Assembly (NCBI RefSeq): GCF_022429625.1 | Contig: NZ_CP092483.1 | Coordinates: forward strand, 496,001 to 560,000 | Reading direction: 5' to 3' | From: Devosia lacusdianchii | GTDB lineage: Bacteria; Pseudomonadota; Alphaproteobacteria; Rhizobiales; Devosiaceae | DNA: 64,000 bases | Shown here: in pieces, positions 51,967-60,425 of the stretch | How the letters are laid out: each line of letters starts with the position of its first letter | Position numbering within the stretch: the first letter of the stretch is position 1 | Notes under the pieces: model-generated | Database searches by the model: none | Seen by the model: only the letters and a program-made list of their open reading frames with translations | What the model was told of the DNA's origin: nothing | Program-made: the position numbers and the translations under genes

Positions 51967-52911
51967 ATGTTCAACCGCCGTACTCTTATCGGGGCCATCA
52001 GCGCCCTGGCCCTCCTGACCGCAAGCGCACCCGCGTTCGCCCAGGAAAACTACGACATCGCCCTGATCTCCAAGGGCTTCCAGCATCAGTTCTGGCAGGC
52101 CGTGAAGGCCGGTGCCGATCAGGCCGCCAAGGATCTCGGCGTCACCGTGACATTCGAAGGTCCTGACAATGAGACCCAGGTCGATCGTCAGATCGATCTG
52201 CTGGCGGCAGCCCTTGCCCGCAAGCCCGACGCCATCGGTTTTGCCGCGCTCGACAGCCAGGCCGCAACGCCGCTGCTGCAGCAGGCCAAGGATGCCAATA
52301 TCCCGGTCATCGCCTTCGACTCGGGCGTTGATAGCGACATTCCGCTGACCACTGCCACCACGGACAACGTTGCCGCCGCCGCTCTGGCTGCCGATGCCCT
52401 GGCCGGCCTCATCGGTGAAGAAGGTAAGGTTGCCGTCGTCGGTCACTCGCAGACCAGCCGCACCGGCATCGACCGCGTTGATGGCTTCGTCAACCGCATC
52501 AAGGAAGCCTATCCCAAGATCGAGATCGTCACCGTGCAATACGGCGACGGCGACCAGCTTGCTTCGACTGAAATCACCAAGTCGATCCTGCTGGCCAACC
52601 CCGATCTCAAGGGCATTTTCGGCACCAATGAGGGCTCGGCCATCGGCGTCGCCAATGGCAAGCAGGAACTGGGCAGCCAGGTCGTGGTCATCGGCTTCGA
52701 CTCCGGCGCAGCCCAGAAGGCCCTGATCACCTCCGGCGTCATGGCTGGCGCCATCACCCAGAACCCTGTGGGCATCGGCTACCAGACGGTCCAGGCCGCT
52801 GTCAGCGCGCTCAAGGGCGAAACCCTGCCGCCCGTGATCGATACCGGCTTCTACTACTACGACGCCGCGACCATGGAAAAGCCGGAAATCGCCGCCGTGC
52901 TTTACGACTGA
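51967..52911 (+). CDS. Sugar ABC importer periplasmic binding protein
   Basis: 314 residues. The signal peptide FNRRTLIGAISALALLTASAPAFA is cut near residue 25. The mature protein is a type-1 periplasmic binding fold (Peripla_BP_4): YDIALISKGFQHQFWQAVKAGADQAAKDLGV, DAIGFAALDSQAATPLLQQAKDANIPVIAFDSGVDSD, VVGHSQTSRTGIDRVDGFVNRI and VVIGFDSGAAQKALI. The ribosome site is GGGAGGA. A hairpin terminator follows the stop, so the binding protein mRNA may outnumber that of the enzymes downstream. Ligand inferred only from context. Confidence 0.93.
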   Translation: MFNRRTLIGAISALALLTASAPAFAQENYDIALISKGFQHQFWQAVKAGADQAAKDLGVTVTFEGPDNETQVDRQIDLLAAALARKPDAIGFAALDSQAATPLLQQAKDANIPVIAFDSGVDSDIPLTTATTDNVAAAALAADALAGLIGEEGKVAVVGHSQTSRTGIDRVDGFVNRIKEAYPKIEIVTVQYGDGDQLASTEITKSILLANPDLKGIFGTNEGSAIGVANGKQELGSQVVVIGFDSGAAQKALITSGVMAGAITQNPVGIGYQTVQAAVSALKGETLPPVIDTGFYYYDAATMEKPEIAAVLYD

Positions 52912-52920
52912 CCTGACTGC

Positions 52921-52950
52921 GGGCCGGACCTTGGCGTCCGGCCCGATTTT
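52921..52950 (+). terminator. Terminator/attenuator after the binding-protein gene
   Basis: GGGCCGGAC (52921-52929) pairs with GTCCGGCCC (52936-52944) and is followed by GATTTT. A perfect 9-bp stem; the T run is short, so some read-through into the SDR gene is likely. Confidence 0.8.
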
Positions 52951-52967
52951 CTCAAGAGAGTGTAGCC

Positions 52968-53699
52968 ATGGCTGACCTGAACGGTAAAATCGTCCTCATC
53001 ACCGCCGCTGCCCAGGGCATCGGGCGCGCTTCGGTGGAAGCTTTTGTCGCTGCGGGCGCCAAGGTGATCGCCACCGACGTCAATGCTGGCAAACTGGCCG
53101 AACTTGACGGCATGGCCGGAGTTACGACACGTATCCTCGATGTACTGTCAGCCGATGCGGTGAAAACCGCGGTGGCCGAAATCGGTCATATCGACGTGCT
53201 GTTCAACTGCGCCGGTGTTGTCCATTCTGGCACCGTGCTGGAAATGAGTGACAAGGATCTCGATTTCGCCCTCGACCTCAACGTTCGGGCACAGATCCGT
53301 ACCATTCAGGCGGTGCTGCCACAGATGCTGGAACGCAAGGATGGTGCCATCATCAACATGGCCACCGTTGCCTCCTCGGTCAAAGGCGTGCCTAACCGCG
53401 CCGCCTATACGATTTCCAAGGCTGCCGTCGTCGGCCTGACCAAGTCCGTCGCCGCCGATTACGTGACCAGCAATATCCGCATCAACGCCATCTGCCCCGG
53501 CACTGTCGACAGCCCCTCATTGCATGAGCGCTGGCATGCGACTGGCGATTTCGAAGCGGCCAGGAAGGCCTTCATCGCCCGCCAGCCGATCGGCCGTATC
53601 GCGCGGCCCGAAGAAGTGGCCGACCTCGCCGTCTATCTGGCCGGCGCGACCTACACGACCGGACAGGTCCACATCATCGACGGCGGCTGGACGGGCTGA
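52968..53699 (+). CDS. SDR dehydrogenase, probable 2-keto-3-deoxy-L-fuconate dehydrogenase
   Basis: 243 residues, classical short-chain dehydrogenase. Cofactor site ITAAAQGIGRASVEAF (11-26), with Asp37 in ATDVNAG favouring NAD+; FNCAGVV; catalytic Ser136/137, Tyr147 and Lys151 in AAYTISKAA. The C-terminal part shows INAICPGTVDSPSL and RQPIGRIARPEEVADLAVYLAG...TTGQVHIIDGGW, which I recall from 2-keto-3-deoxy-L-fuconate dehydrogenases of the Xanthomonas-type L-fucose route. It lies between the importer and L-fuconate dehydratase, whose product it would use. Confidence 0.87.
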   Translation: MADLNGKIVLITAAAQGIGRASVEAFVAAGAKVIATDVNAGKLAELDGMAGVTTRILDVLSADAVKTAVAEIGHIDVLFNCAGVVHSGTVLEMSDKDLDFALDLNVRAQIRTIQAVLPQMLERKDGAIINMATVASSVKGVPNRAAYTISKAAVVGLTKSVAADYVTSNIRINAICPGTVDSPSLHERWHATGDFEAARKAFIARQPIGRIARPEEVADLAVYLAGATYTTGQVHIIDGGWTG

Positions 53700-53826
53700 C
53701 CCCTCATCCGGCGCTGCGCGCCACCTTCTCCCACAAGGGGGAGAAGGGGAACTCCGAGCTTTGAACCAATGCGATGCCCCCCTTTCCCCTTGTGGGAGAG
53801 GGTGCCCGAAGGGCGGGTGAGGGGGC
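53700..53826. repeat. Intergenic GC-rich inverted repeat, family D copy 2
   Basis: CCCCTCATCCGGCGCTGCGC at the left end and GCCCGAAGGGCGGGTGAGGG at the right are partly inverted; inside are TTCTCCCACAAGGGGGAGAA and its partner TTTCCCCTTGTGGGAGAGGG. It fills the whole SDR-fucD gap. Confidence 0.78.
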
Positions 53827-53843
53827 TTTCTGGAATACGAAAC

Positions 53844-55118
53844 ATGACCAAGATCACCTCCCTCCGCACCCACGACCTGCGTTTCCCCACCTCCCAGTCG
53901 CTCGACGGCTCGGATGCGATGAACCCCGATCCGGATTACTCTGCCGCCTATGTGATCCTCGGCACCGACGGCACGTATGAAGGCCATGGGCTGACCTTCA
54001 CCATCGGTCGCGGCAACGAAGTTGTCGTGGCGGCGATCAAGGCGTTGGAAAGCCGGGTGCTGGGCCTGGACCTGGCCTGGATCGCCGAAAATCCGGGTCG
54101 CTTCTGGCGCCATGTGACCGGCGACAGCCAGCTCCGCTGGATCGGCCCCGACAAGGGCGCCATGCATCTGGCGACCGGCGCCGTGGTCAACGCGGTCTGG
54201 GATCTGCTGGGCAAGGATGCCGGCAAGCCTGTCTGGCAGCTCGTCGCCGACATGACGCCCGAGCAGCTCGTCTCGATCATCGACTTCCGCTACCTCACCG
54301 ATGCCATCACGCCCGATGAGGCGCTCGCGATCTTCCGCAGGGCCGAAGCCGGCAAGGCCGAACGCATCGCCACGCTCCAGGCCGAGGGCTACCAGTGCTA
54401 CACCACCTCGGCCGGCTGGCTCGGCTACTCCAACGAGAAGCTGACCCGCCTTGCCACCGAAGCGGTGGCCGAAGGCTTCCAGCACATCAAGATGAAGGTC
54501 GGCCGCGATCTCGACGACGATATCCGCCGCCTCGAAATCGTCCGTGATATCATGGGGCCGGACCGCTACCTGATGATCGACGCCAACCAGGTCTGGGAAG
54601 TCGATCAGGGCATCGATTGGGTCAAGCAGCTCTCGCGCTTCAACCCCTATTTCATCGAGGAGCCGACCAGCCCCGATGACGTCTCCGGCCACAAGGCCAT
54701 CCGCAATGCTGTGGCCCCGGTCAAGGTCGCGACTGGCGAAATGTGCCAGAACCGCATCCTGTTCAAGCAGTTCATCAAGGACGGCGCTATCGACATCGTC
54801 CAGATCGACGCCTGCCGCATCGGTGGCCTGAACGAAGTGCTGAGCGTGCTGCTGATGGCCGCCAAGTACAACCTGCCGGTCTGGCCACACGCCGGCGGCG
54901 TTGGCCTGTGCGAATATGTGCAGCACCTGAGCATGATCGACTATCTGGTTGTATCCGGCACCAAGGAAGGCCGCGTGATCGAATATGTCGATCACCTGCA
55001 CGAGCACTTCATCGAGCCCTGCGACATCAGGAACGCCGCCTACATGCCGCCCAAGCTGCCGGGCTTCTCGATCCAGATGAAGGCGGAGTCGATCCGGGAG
55101 AATGAGTTCAGAGGTTAG
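53844..55118 (+). CDS. fucD: L-fuconate dehydratase
   Basis: 424 residues, enolase superfamily (mandelate-racemase group). It removes water from L-fuconate to give 2-keto-3-deoxy-L-fuconate. Key residues are placed as in the Xanthomonas enzyme: Lys216 and Lys218 (IKMKVG), metal ligands Asp246 (IDANQ), Glu272 (EEPTSPDD) and Glu299 (TGEM), and the Asp322-His349 dyad (IDACRIGG; PHAGGVGL). TTSAGWLGYS near 187 and VDHLHEHF near 388 are further family marks. The ATG at 53844 is taken; an earlier ATG is inside the repeat. It ends the importer-SDR-fucD operon. Confidence 0.93.
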   Translation: MTKITSLRTHDLRFPTSQSLDGSDAMNPDPDYSAAYVILGTDGTYEGHGLTFTIGRGNEVVVAAIKALESRVLGLDLAWIAENPGRFWRHVTGDSQLRWIGPDKGAMHLATGAVVNAVWDLLGKDAGKPVWQLVADMTPEQLVSIIDFRYLTDAITPDEALAIFRRAEAGKAERIATLQAEGYQCYTTSAGWLGYSNEKLTRLATEAVAEGFQHIKMKVGRDLDDDIRRLEIVRDIMGPDRYLMIDANQVWEVDQGIDWVKQLSRFNPYFIEEPTSPDDVSGHKAIRNAVAPVKVATGEMCQNRILFKQFIKDGAIDIVQIDACRIGGLNEVLSVLLMAAKYNLPVWPHAGGVGLCEYVQHLSMIDYLVVSGTKEGRVIEYVDHLHEHFIEPCDIRNAAYMPPKLPGFSIQMKAESIRENEFRG

Positions 55119-55130
55119 TCCAGAACGCGG

Positions 55131-55222
55131 TGTCATCCCGGCGAAGGCCGGGATCCATGTCCGTAGCTAGCCGCCGACATCCAGCCTGGGGCATGGATTC
55201 CGGCCTTCGCCGGAATGACACC
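55131..55222. repeat. Dispersed palindromic repeat, family C copy 3 (variant)
   Basis: GTGTCATCCCGGCGAAGGCC at the left and GGCCTTCGCCGGAATGACAC at the right are inverted; a smaller motif ATGTCCGTAGCTAGC lies between. It separates the convergent fucD and the next gene. Confidence 0.8.
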
Positions 55223-55233
55223 GCCTGTCAGGC

Positions 55234-55677
55234 CTACATCGCCTCGACCACGAACGGGAACTCGCCCAGCACCTTGTCGCCGGATTTGACCACGATCGTG
55301 TGGCCACCGGCCGGATCGCCCTCCGCCACGCACCAGCCGTGACCAATCCAGCCGCCTTCCGGCACCAGGCTGAGGGTGGACGTCGCGGTCTTCATATCCT
55401 CCGAAATGGTGACATTGTCCCCCGGCGTGCCCCAGCCAGATGGCGCCGAGGGCAGGGTGAATACCTCGGTGATATCGACCGCATCCTTGGTCTTGGTCAG
55501 CTTGAGCCGCCACTCGTAGCAGGCGCCCTCCAGCAGCGGGATAAGCGTGGTGCTTTCGACCACCTCATTGCTGCTGCCCTCGTTGATCGTGAGCACGAAG
55601 TCGGAATCGGTGACCGTCTGCGCAAAAGCGGGTTGCGCCAGGATGATGAGGCTGAGAACCGGTAGCAGTCGTTTCAT
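55234..55677 (-). CDS. Secreted protein of unknown function
   Basis: 147 residues. Signal peptide KRLLPVLSLIILAQPAFA, cut near 19. The mature protein is beta-rich, with VTDSDFVLTINEGSSNEVVESTTLIPLLEGACYEWRLKLTKTKDAVDITEVFTLPSAP and two Cys (GACYEW and HGWCVAE) that could form a disulfide. It may be an immunoglobulin-like fold. I recognise no family. It is on the minus strand just after the M29 aminopeptidase gene (27 bases), so the two may be co-transcribed. Confidence 0.78.
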   Translation of the reverse strand: MKRLLPVLSLIILAQPAFAQTVTDSDFVLTINEGSSNEVVESTTLIPLLEGACYEWRLKLTKTKDAVDITEVFTLPSAPSGWGTPGDNVTISEDMKTATSTLSLVPEGGWIGHGWCVAEGDPAGGHTIVVKSGDKVLGEFPFVVEAM

Positions 55678-55704
55678 GCACTATCCTCCTGACGCGGTTG
55701 CGCC

Positions 55705-56937
55705 CTAGTTCGCCCACTCGCCCTGGCGCATCACCGGCTCGCTGCTGCCATCCGCATGGACGCCGTCAATGTCGATCTTGTCGGAGCCGATCATCCAGTC
55801 GATGTGGATGTTCGACGTATTGCCGCCCTGGGCGTTGATCTGTTCCTGCGTCAGATCCTTGCCGCCGACAAAGCAATCCGAATAGCACTGGCCCTGCGCG
55901 ATATGGCACGAGGCATTCTCGTCATAGAGCGTGTTGAAGAACAGGATGCCCGAAGCCGAGATCGGCGAGGAGTGGGGCACCAGCGCCACTTCACCCAGGC
56001 GCCGGCCACCCTCGTCGGTGTCGAGCACCTTGTTGAACAGGTCCTGGTTCTTGGACGACTTGAATTCGACCAGCCGCCCGCCCTCGAAGCGGGCCTGCAT
56101 ATCCTCGATCAGCGCACCATTGTGGCTCAGTGGTTTGGTGCCGGCGACATGACCGTCGACGCGCAACCGGTGCGGCGTGGTGAAGACTTCTTCGGTCGGG
56201 ATGTTGGGATTGCAGGTAATGCCGTTCTTTGCCTCCGAGGCGCCGCCCTTCCAGCGATGGCCATCGGCAAGACCAACGGTGAGGTCGGTGCCCGGGCCGG
56301 TATATTTGAGCGCCGAGAACGCCTTGCCGTTAAGCCATGTCCAGCGCTTCTTCAGGTTTGCATTATGCTCCTTCCAGGCAGCGATGGGATCGTCCTGGTC
56401 GACGCGGGAGGCCTTGAAGATGGCGTCGGCCAGCTTGCTGACGGCTTCTTCTTCGCTGACATCGGGAAAGACCAGCTTGGCCCAGGAAGCGGTGGGGTAG
56501 GACACGATGTTCCAGTTGATGTCGAAGCCGGTGATCAGCTGCAGGGCCGGCTTGTAGGCAGCCGAATTGGCGCGCATGGCACGGGTCACCTTGTCCGGGT
56601 CCTGGCCGGCCAGCATCATCGGATTGTCGCCGGCAATGGCGAGACGCGCTGCGTTGTTCTTGAACGCTTCGGCCATGCCTGAATAGAGCCAGCCCGCCGC
56701 CTTGTCGAAACTGGCGCTATTGGCGTTCTTGTAGCGGGCGAGGGTGCTTTCCTCGTCCGAATATATGGTGGTCACGACGCCCGCGCCGGCCTTGTAGGCA
56801 TGCTCGGTGATGCGGCGCACCAGTGGCGCGGCGGTCATCGGCGCGGTCATGACCAGGTCCTGGCCCTCGGCCAGTTGCAGGCCGACCTTGATGGCAACCT
56901 GGGCGAGTTTGTCGAGCTTGATGGGATCAATCGTCAT
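55705..56937 (-). CDS. M29 family aminopeptidase (AmpS/PepS-like)
   Basis: 410 residues. The M29 family is a group of two-metal aminopeptidases. The N-terminal domain begins KLDKLAQVAIKVGLQLAEGQDLVMTAP; the catalytic half has DLTVGLADGHRWKGG, NIPTEEVFTTPHRLRVDGHVAGTKPL (a Glu ligand), GEVALVPHSSPIS (Glu and His) and NIHIDWMIGSDKIDIDG (His and Asp). These are the family's metal-site blocks in order. The ATG is at 56937; the frame is open far upstream but over the antisense lipid kinase gene. It diverges from that gene. Confidence 0.92.
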   Translation of the reverse strand: MTIDPIKLDKLAQVAIKVGLQLAEGQDLVMTAPMTAAPLVRRITEHAYKAGAGVVTTIYSDEESTLARYKNANSASFDKAAGWLYSGMAEAFKNNAARLAIAGDNPMMLAGQDPDKVTRAMRANSAAYKPALQLITGFDINWNIVSYPTASWAKLVFPDVSEEEAVSKLADAIFKASRVDQDDPIAAWKEHNANLKKRWTWLNGKAFSALKYTGPGTDLTVGLADGHRWKGGASEAKNGITCNPNIPTEEVFTTPHRLRVDGHVAGTKPLSHNGALIEDMQARFEGGRLVEFKSSKNQDLFNKVLDTDEGGRRLGEVALVPHSSPISASGILFFNTLYDENASCHIAQGQCYSDCFVGGKDLTQEQINAQGGNTSNIHIDWMIGSDKIDIDGVHADGSSEPVMRQGEWAN

Positions 56938-57108
56938 GGGCGAATGCCTCTTGTTCTGAGTCTGGTTGGCCGGGAGGTTAGCGCCGGGCCTGCCGCAACG
57001 CCACCCGCCGCGACCGAATTTCCAACCTCTCCAAATGGTAATGCTTGGGAAGCTTGCGCTGCCGGCCCGGCCGGGCCATGTCGAAGCGTAGTCCCATCCG
57101 GAGTTCCC

Positions 57109-57987
57109 ATGCTCGCTCGCCGCCGCGCCCTCATGCTGGTCAATCCCAACTCCCGCCGCGGTGCGACCGGGCTCGATCCTGTGGTCGCCCGGCTTGGCGC
57201 CGGCGGCATCGATACGGTAATCGAGCGCTTCGAAACGCCGGACGAGGTCGCCGCCGACATTGCCCGCCGCCGGCACGAAGCGGATCTGGTCATCGTCTGC
57301 GGCGGCGACGGCACCATCAATTCGGCAGCCAAGGGCGTGCTCGAAACCGGCTTGCCCATGGGCATCATGCCGATGGGCACCGCCAACGACCTGGCGCGGA
57401 CGCTGGGTATTCCCGATGACTTGCTTAGAGCCGCCGATATCATCCTGGCCGGCCATGTCAGCCGCATCGACCTCGGTGAGGTCAACGGCCACCCCTTCTT
57501 CAACGTGGCGAGCCTCGGGCTCAGCGCCGATCTGGCGCGCGGCTTGACGCCCGAGGTCAAACGCCGCTGGGGCAAGCTGGGCTATGCGCTGGCGGCGCTC
57601 AAGGTCGCCCTCAAGACCAAGCCGTTCCGCGCCCAGATCATCAGCGGCGAAGAGACGGTATCGGTCAAGACGCTGCAGATCGCGGTGGGCAATGGCGTGC
57701 ATTATGGCGGCGGTAATGTCGTGCATGCCGATGCCACCATCGAGGATGGGCACCTTGACCTCTACAGCCTCGAACTGGCCGACGTCTGGAAATTTGGCCT
57801 GATGCTGGGCGCCTTCCGGCGCGGCGAACATGGCGCCTGGGACGAAGTCCGCACCGCCAAGAGCACCGAGTTCGATATTCGCACCAAGGAGCCGATGCCC
57901 ATCAATACCGATGGCGACATCGTTACCCACACACCCGCCCATTTCATCATCCGGCCGAGCGCTGTGACGGTGTTTTCGCCGGAGTGA
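57109..57987 (+). CDS. Diacylglycerol kinase-family lipid kinase (YegS-like)
   Basis: 292 residues. LMLVNPNSRRGATG at the start and VIVCGGDGTINSAAKGVLETGLPMGIMPMGTANDLARTLG are the DAGK catalytic blocks, with GGDGT binding ATP and GTANDLA the catalytic loop. The rest is the beta-sandwich of YegS/LCB5 proteins (FNVASLGLSADLARGL, NGVHYGGGNVVHADATIEDGHLDLYSL). It phosphorylates a lipid; which one is unknown. ATG follows CCGGAGTTCCC. Confidence 0.93.
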   Translation: MLARRRALMLVNPNSRRGATGLDPVVARLGAGGIDTVIERFETPDEVAADIARRRHEADLVIVCGGDGTINSAAKGVLETGLPMGIMPMGTANDLARTLGIPDDLLRAADIILAGHVSRIDLGEVNGHPFFNVASLGLSADLARGLTPEVKRRWGKLGYALAALKVALKTKPFRAQIISGEETVSVKTLQIAVGNGVHYGGGNVVHADATIEDGHLDLYSLELADVWKFGLMLGAFRRGEHGAWDEVRTAKSTEFDIRTKEPMPINTDGDIVTHTPAHFIIRPSAVTVFSPE

Positions 57988-58009
57988 TGGAGGCGCCGCC
58001 AAACTCGAT

Positions 58010-58096
58010 TGTCACCCTCGGGCTTGACCCGAGGGCTCTGCACTTCCCCGGCGCTTGCCAAGTAAAGAATTCTCGGGTCAGCCCGAGGATGACGAT
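58010..58096. repeat. Dispersed palindromic repeat, family B copy 4
   Basis: TGTCACCCTCGGGCTTGACC at the left and TCTCGGGTCAGCCCGAGGAT at the right are inverted. The middle again has GCTCTGCACTT, as in the 34085 copy. It follows the lipid kinase gene in the 446-base gap before the ABC exporter. Confidence 0.82.
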
Positions 58097-58155
58097 CGGA
58101 GGGGCGCTGATGTGTCTTTCCCGCACCATCCGCCGCGGGCCATCAAAATACCCGG

Positions 58156-58184
58156 TTGGCAAGTCCGAACTGTTTGGCTACTAA
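58156..58184 (+). promoter_or_regulatory. Promoter in front of the leader ORF and ABC exporter
   Basis: TTGGCA (58156-58161) and TACTAA (58179-58184) are 17 bases apart, the ideal spacing. A start near 58191 gives a leader of about 240 bases to the exporter gene. Confidence 0.55.
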
Positions 58185-58223
58185 TCGTCCACCGCTTCAG
58201 ATCTCAAACTAGGGAGGCGTTGA

Positions 58224-58271
58224 ATGGCAGTGACATCCACCGGTTTCCCTCTTGGCGATTTTCGACGTTAG
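58224..58271 (+). CDS. Possible 15-residue leader peptide before the ABC exporter
   Basis: AGGGAGGCG precedes the ATG at 58224, one of the strongest ribosome sites in the window, yet the frame codes only for MAVTSTGFPLGDFRR. A hairpin CCGCGG...CCGCGG (58283-58316) with a TTCTT tail follows 11 bases after the stop. Promoter, leader frame and hairpin in this order look like an attenuation leader. The peptide may also be a chance short frame on a small RNA. Confidence 0.45.
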   Translation: MAVTSTGFPLGDFRR

Positions 58272-58433
58272 GTCATCGCCATCCGCGGCCCGCCGTTTTA
58301 GGCCAGCCGCCCGCGGTTCTTCCATCACAGCCCAAATGATCTGACGGGGATCGATTCGTCCTCCGTTCCGGCTGTGCCTTTCATCTCTCTTCTTTGAGGG
58401 CCGGTCGCCGGATAACGGGGCCGGGCTGCCAAT

Positions 58434-60242
58434 ATGAGTCGCAAGAAACTCGATTTCCGCGCCGACGCGTTCCGAAACGTGCTCGGTTTTACCTTCCGTC
58501 ACTGGGCCGAGCAGCCCAGGCGCATCGTGCTGATCTGCGCGCTCGTGATCACGGCCACGCTGGCCGAGGTGATGATTCCGCTGTTTTCCGGGCAGATCGT
58601 CGACGCCATTACCAGCGCTTCCAACACCGAACAGGCTGCCTGGGCGCAGGCGGCGCGCGCCTTCGCCATGGTGGTGACGCTCGGCTTTACCGCGGTCGCG
58701 CTGCGCTACTTCATCTATAACGGCGTCATCAAGCTGACGCTCAAGATGATGGCCGAGATCGTCAATGCCGGCTTCTACCGGGTGCAGCGCTTCTCGACCG
58801 ATTGGCACGCCAATAGCTTCGCCGGCTCCACCGTGCGCAAGATTACCCGTGGCATGTGGGCGCTCGACGCGCTCAACGACCTGCTGCTGGTGGCTCTCTT
58901 GCCGTCGGTGGTGATGCTGGTGGGCGCGACTGTGCTCATGGCTCTGCACTGGCCCATTATGGGCTTGGTGGTGGGCCTGGGCTCGCTCATCTACATCGGG
59001 GTGACCGTTACCCTGTCGATGGGCTTTGTCGCGCCGGCGGCCAGCCTTGCCAATGCCTGGGACACGCGCCTCGGCGGCGCGCTGGCCGATGCGGTGAGTT
59101 GCAACTCGGTGGTCAAGGCCTTTGGCGCCGAGGTCCGCGAGGAGGATCGCCTCAAGGGTGTGCTGCGCAAGTGGGATAGCCGCACGCGGCGGACCTGGAA
59201 GCGCGGTACGCTCAACGGCACCATCCAGGGCTTCATGATGGTGGCGATGCAGACCGGCCTTCTGGGCACCGGCCTGCTGCTGTGGCAGCAGGGCGCGGCA
59301 AGTGCTGGCGACATCACCTTCGTGCTGGCCATGTTCTTCGTTCTGCAGGGCTATCTGCGCGAAGTGGGTCAGGACATCCGCAACCTGCAGCGTGCCGTCA
59401 ACGACATGGAAGAGCTGGTGCTGCTGCACAAGGCTCCCTTGGGCATCGAGGACGTCAAGGGCGCCCGCGACATCGTTATCGGCAAGGGCGAGATCAAGTT
59501 CGATCACGTCACTTTCCAGTACGGTGCGCATCCGACGCCGTTGTACCGCGATTTCTCGGTGCGTATCGCGCCGGGCGAACGCGTGGGCCTGGTCGGGCAT
59601 TCGGGCTCGGGCAAGACGACCTTCGTCAAGCTCATCCAGCGACTCTACGACGTGAAGTCGGGCGCGATCACCATCGACGGGCAGAACATCGCCGATGTGA
59701 AGCAGTCCGGCCTGCGCGGCCAGATCGCCATCGTGCAGCAGGAGCCCATCCTGTTCCACCGGACACTGGCCGAAAACATCGCCTATGCCCGTCCCGACGC
59801 CACCCGCGCCGAGATCGAGCTGGCGGCCCAGCAGGCCAATGCGCATGACTTCATTCTCGACCTGCCCAAGGGCTACGAAACCCTGGTCGGCGAGCGTGGT
59901 GTCAAGCTTTCGGGCGGCGAGCGTCAGCGTGTCGCCATCGCCCGAGCCTTCCTGGCCGATGCTCGTGTGTTGATCCTCGACGAGGCAACTTCGAGCCTCG
60001 ACAGCGAGAGCGAGGTGCAGATCCAGCAGGCCATGGAACGGCTGATGATCGGCCGCACCACGCTGGTCATCGCCCACCGGCTGTCGACGGTCCGAGCGCT
60101 CGATCGCCTCTTGGTGTTCGACAAGGGCAAGATCGTGGAGGAGGGCGACCACAATGCCCTTATCCACCTCAATGGTGGCATCTATCGCCGGCTGTTCGAA
60201 CGGCAGGCGCTGGAGCTGACCAAGGGCCTGAAGATCGCGTAA
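58434..60242 (+). CDS. ABC exporter, fused membrane and ATP-binding domains
   Basis: 602 residues, half-transporter of the ABCB/MsbA type that works as a dimer. Six membrane helices lie in residues about 28-320. The ATPase domain has Walker A GHSGSGKTTFVKL, the Q-loop VQQEPILFHRT, signature LSGGERQRVAIARAFL, Walker B VLILDEATSSLDSE and the switch His in VIAHRLSTV. The substrate cannot be told; lipids, peptides or drugs are possible. A 191-base leader with a possible attenuation element stands before it, and a terminator follows. Confidence 0.94.
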   Translation: MSRKKLDFRADAFRNVLGFTFRHWAEQPRRIVLICALVITATLAEVMIPLFSGQIVDAITSASNTEQAAWAQAARAFAMVVTLGFTAVALRYFIYNGVIKLTLKMMAEIVNAGFYRVQRFSTDWHANSFAGSTVRKITRGMWALDALNDLLLVALLPSVVMLVGATVLMALHWPIMGLVVGLGSLIYIGVTVTLSMGFVAPAASLANAWDTRLGGALADAVSCNSVVKAFGAEVREEDRLKGVLRKWDSRTRRTWKRGTLNGTIQGFMMVAMQTGLLGTGLLLWQQGAASAGDITFVLAMFFVLQGYLREVGQDIRNLQRAVNDMEELVLLHKAPLGIEDVKGARDIVIGKGEIKFDHVTFQYGAHPTPLYRDFSVRIAPGERVGLVGHSGSGKTTFVKLIQRLYDVKSGAITIDGQNIADVKQSGLRGQIAIVQQEPILFHRTLAENIAYARPDATRAEIELAAQQANAHDFILDLPKGYETLVGERGVKLSGGERQRVAIARAFLADARVLILDEATSSLDSESEVQIQQAMERLMIGRTTLVIAHRLSTVRALDRLLVFDKGKIVEEGDHNALIHLNGGIYRRLFERQALELTKGLKIA

Positions 60243-60250
60243 AACGGAAA

Positions 60251-60278
60251 CGCCGGGGTGAGAGCCCCGGCGCTTTTC
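60251..60278 (+). terminator. Rho-independent terminator after the ABC exporter gene
   Basis: CGCCGGGG (60251-60258) pairs with CCCCGGCG (60265-60272) over a TGAGAG loop and is followed by CTTTTC. Confidence 0.85.
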
Positions 60279-60310
60279 TGAGTTATTCCTCCGGCCGCAT
60301 CTCCGTTCCA

Positions 60311-60391
60311 TCGTCATTGCCCGGCTTGTCCGGGCAATCCAGCGCTGCCGCAGCATCGTATGGACCACCCGGACAAGCCGGGTGGTGACGG
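60311..60391. repeat. Dispersed palindromic repeat, family A copy 3
   Basis: CGTCATTGCCCGGCTTGTCC at the left and GGACAAGCCGGGTGGTGACG at the right are inverted ends; related to copies at 497-582 and 35164-35243. It sits between convergent genes. Confidence 0.85.
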
Positions 60392-60425
60392 GTGAGGAGA
60401 CGTCACGGACCGCCAAAGCAGGTGC

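Noticed and set aside
53517..55136. 539-codon open frame on the minus strand
   Set aside because: Antisense to the fucD and SDR genes, whose catalytic residues are all intact; typical shadow composition.
58209..60416. 735-codon open frame on the minus strand
   Set aside because: Antisense to the ABC exporter gene, His/Arg/Gln-rich, no recognisable domain.
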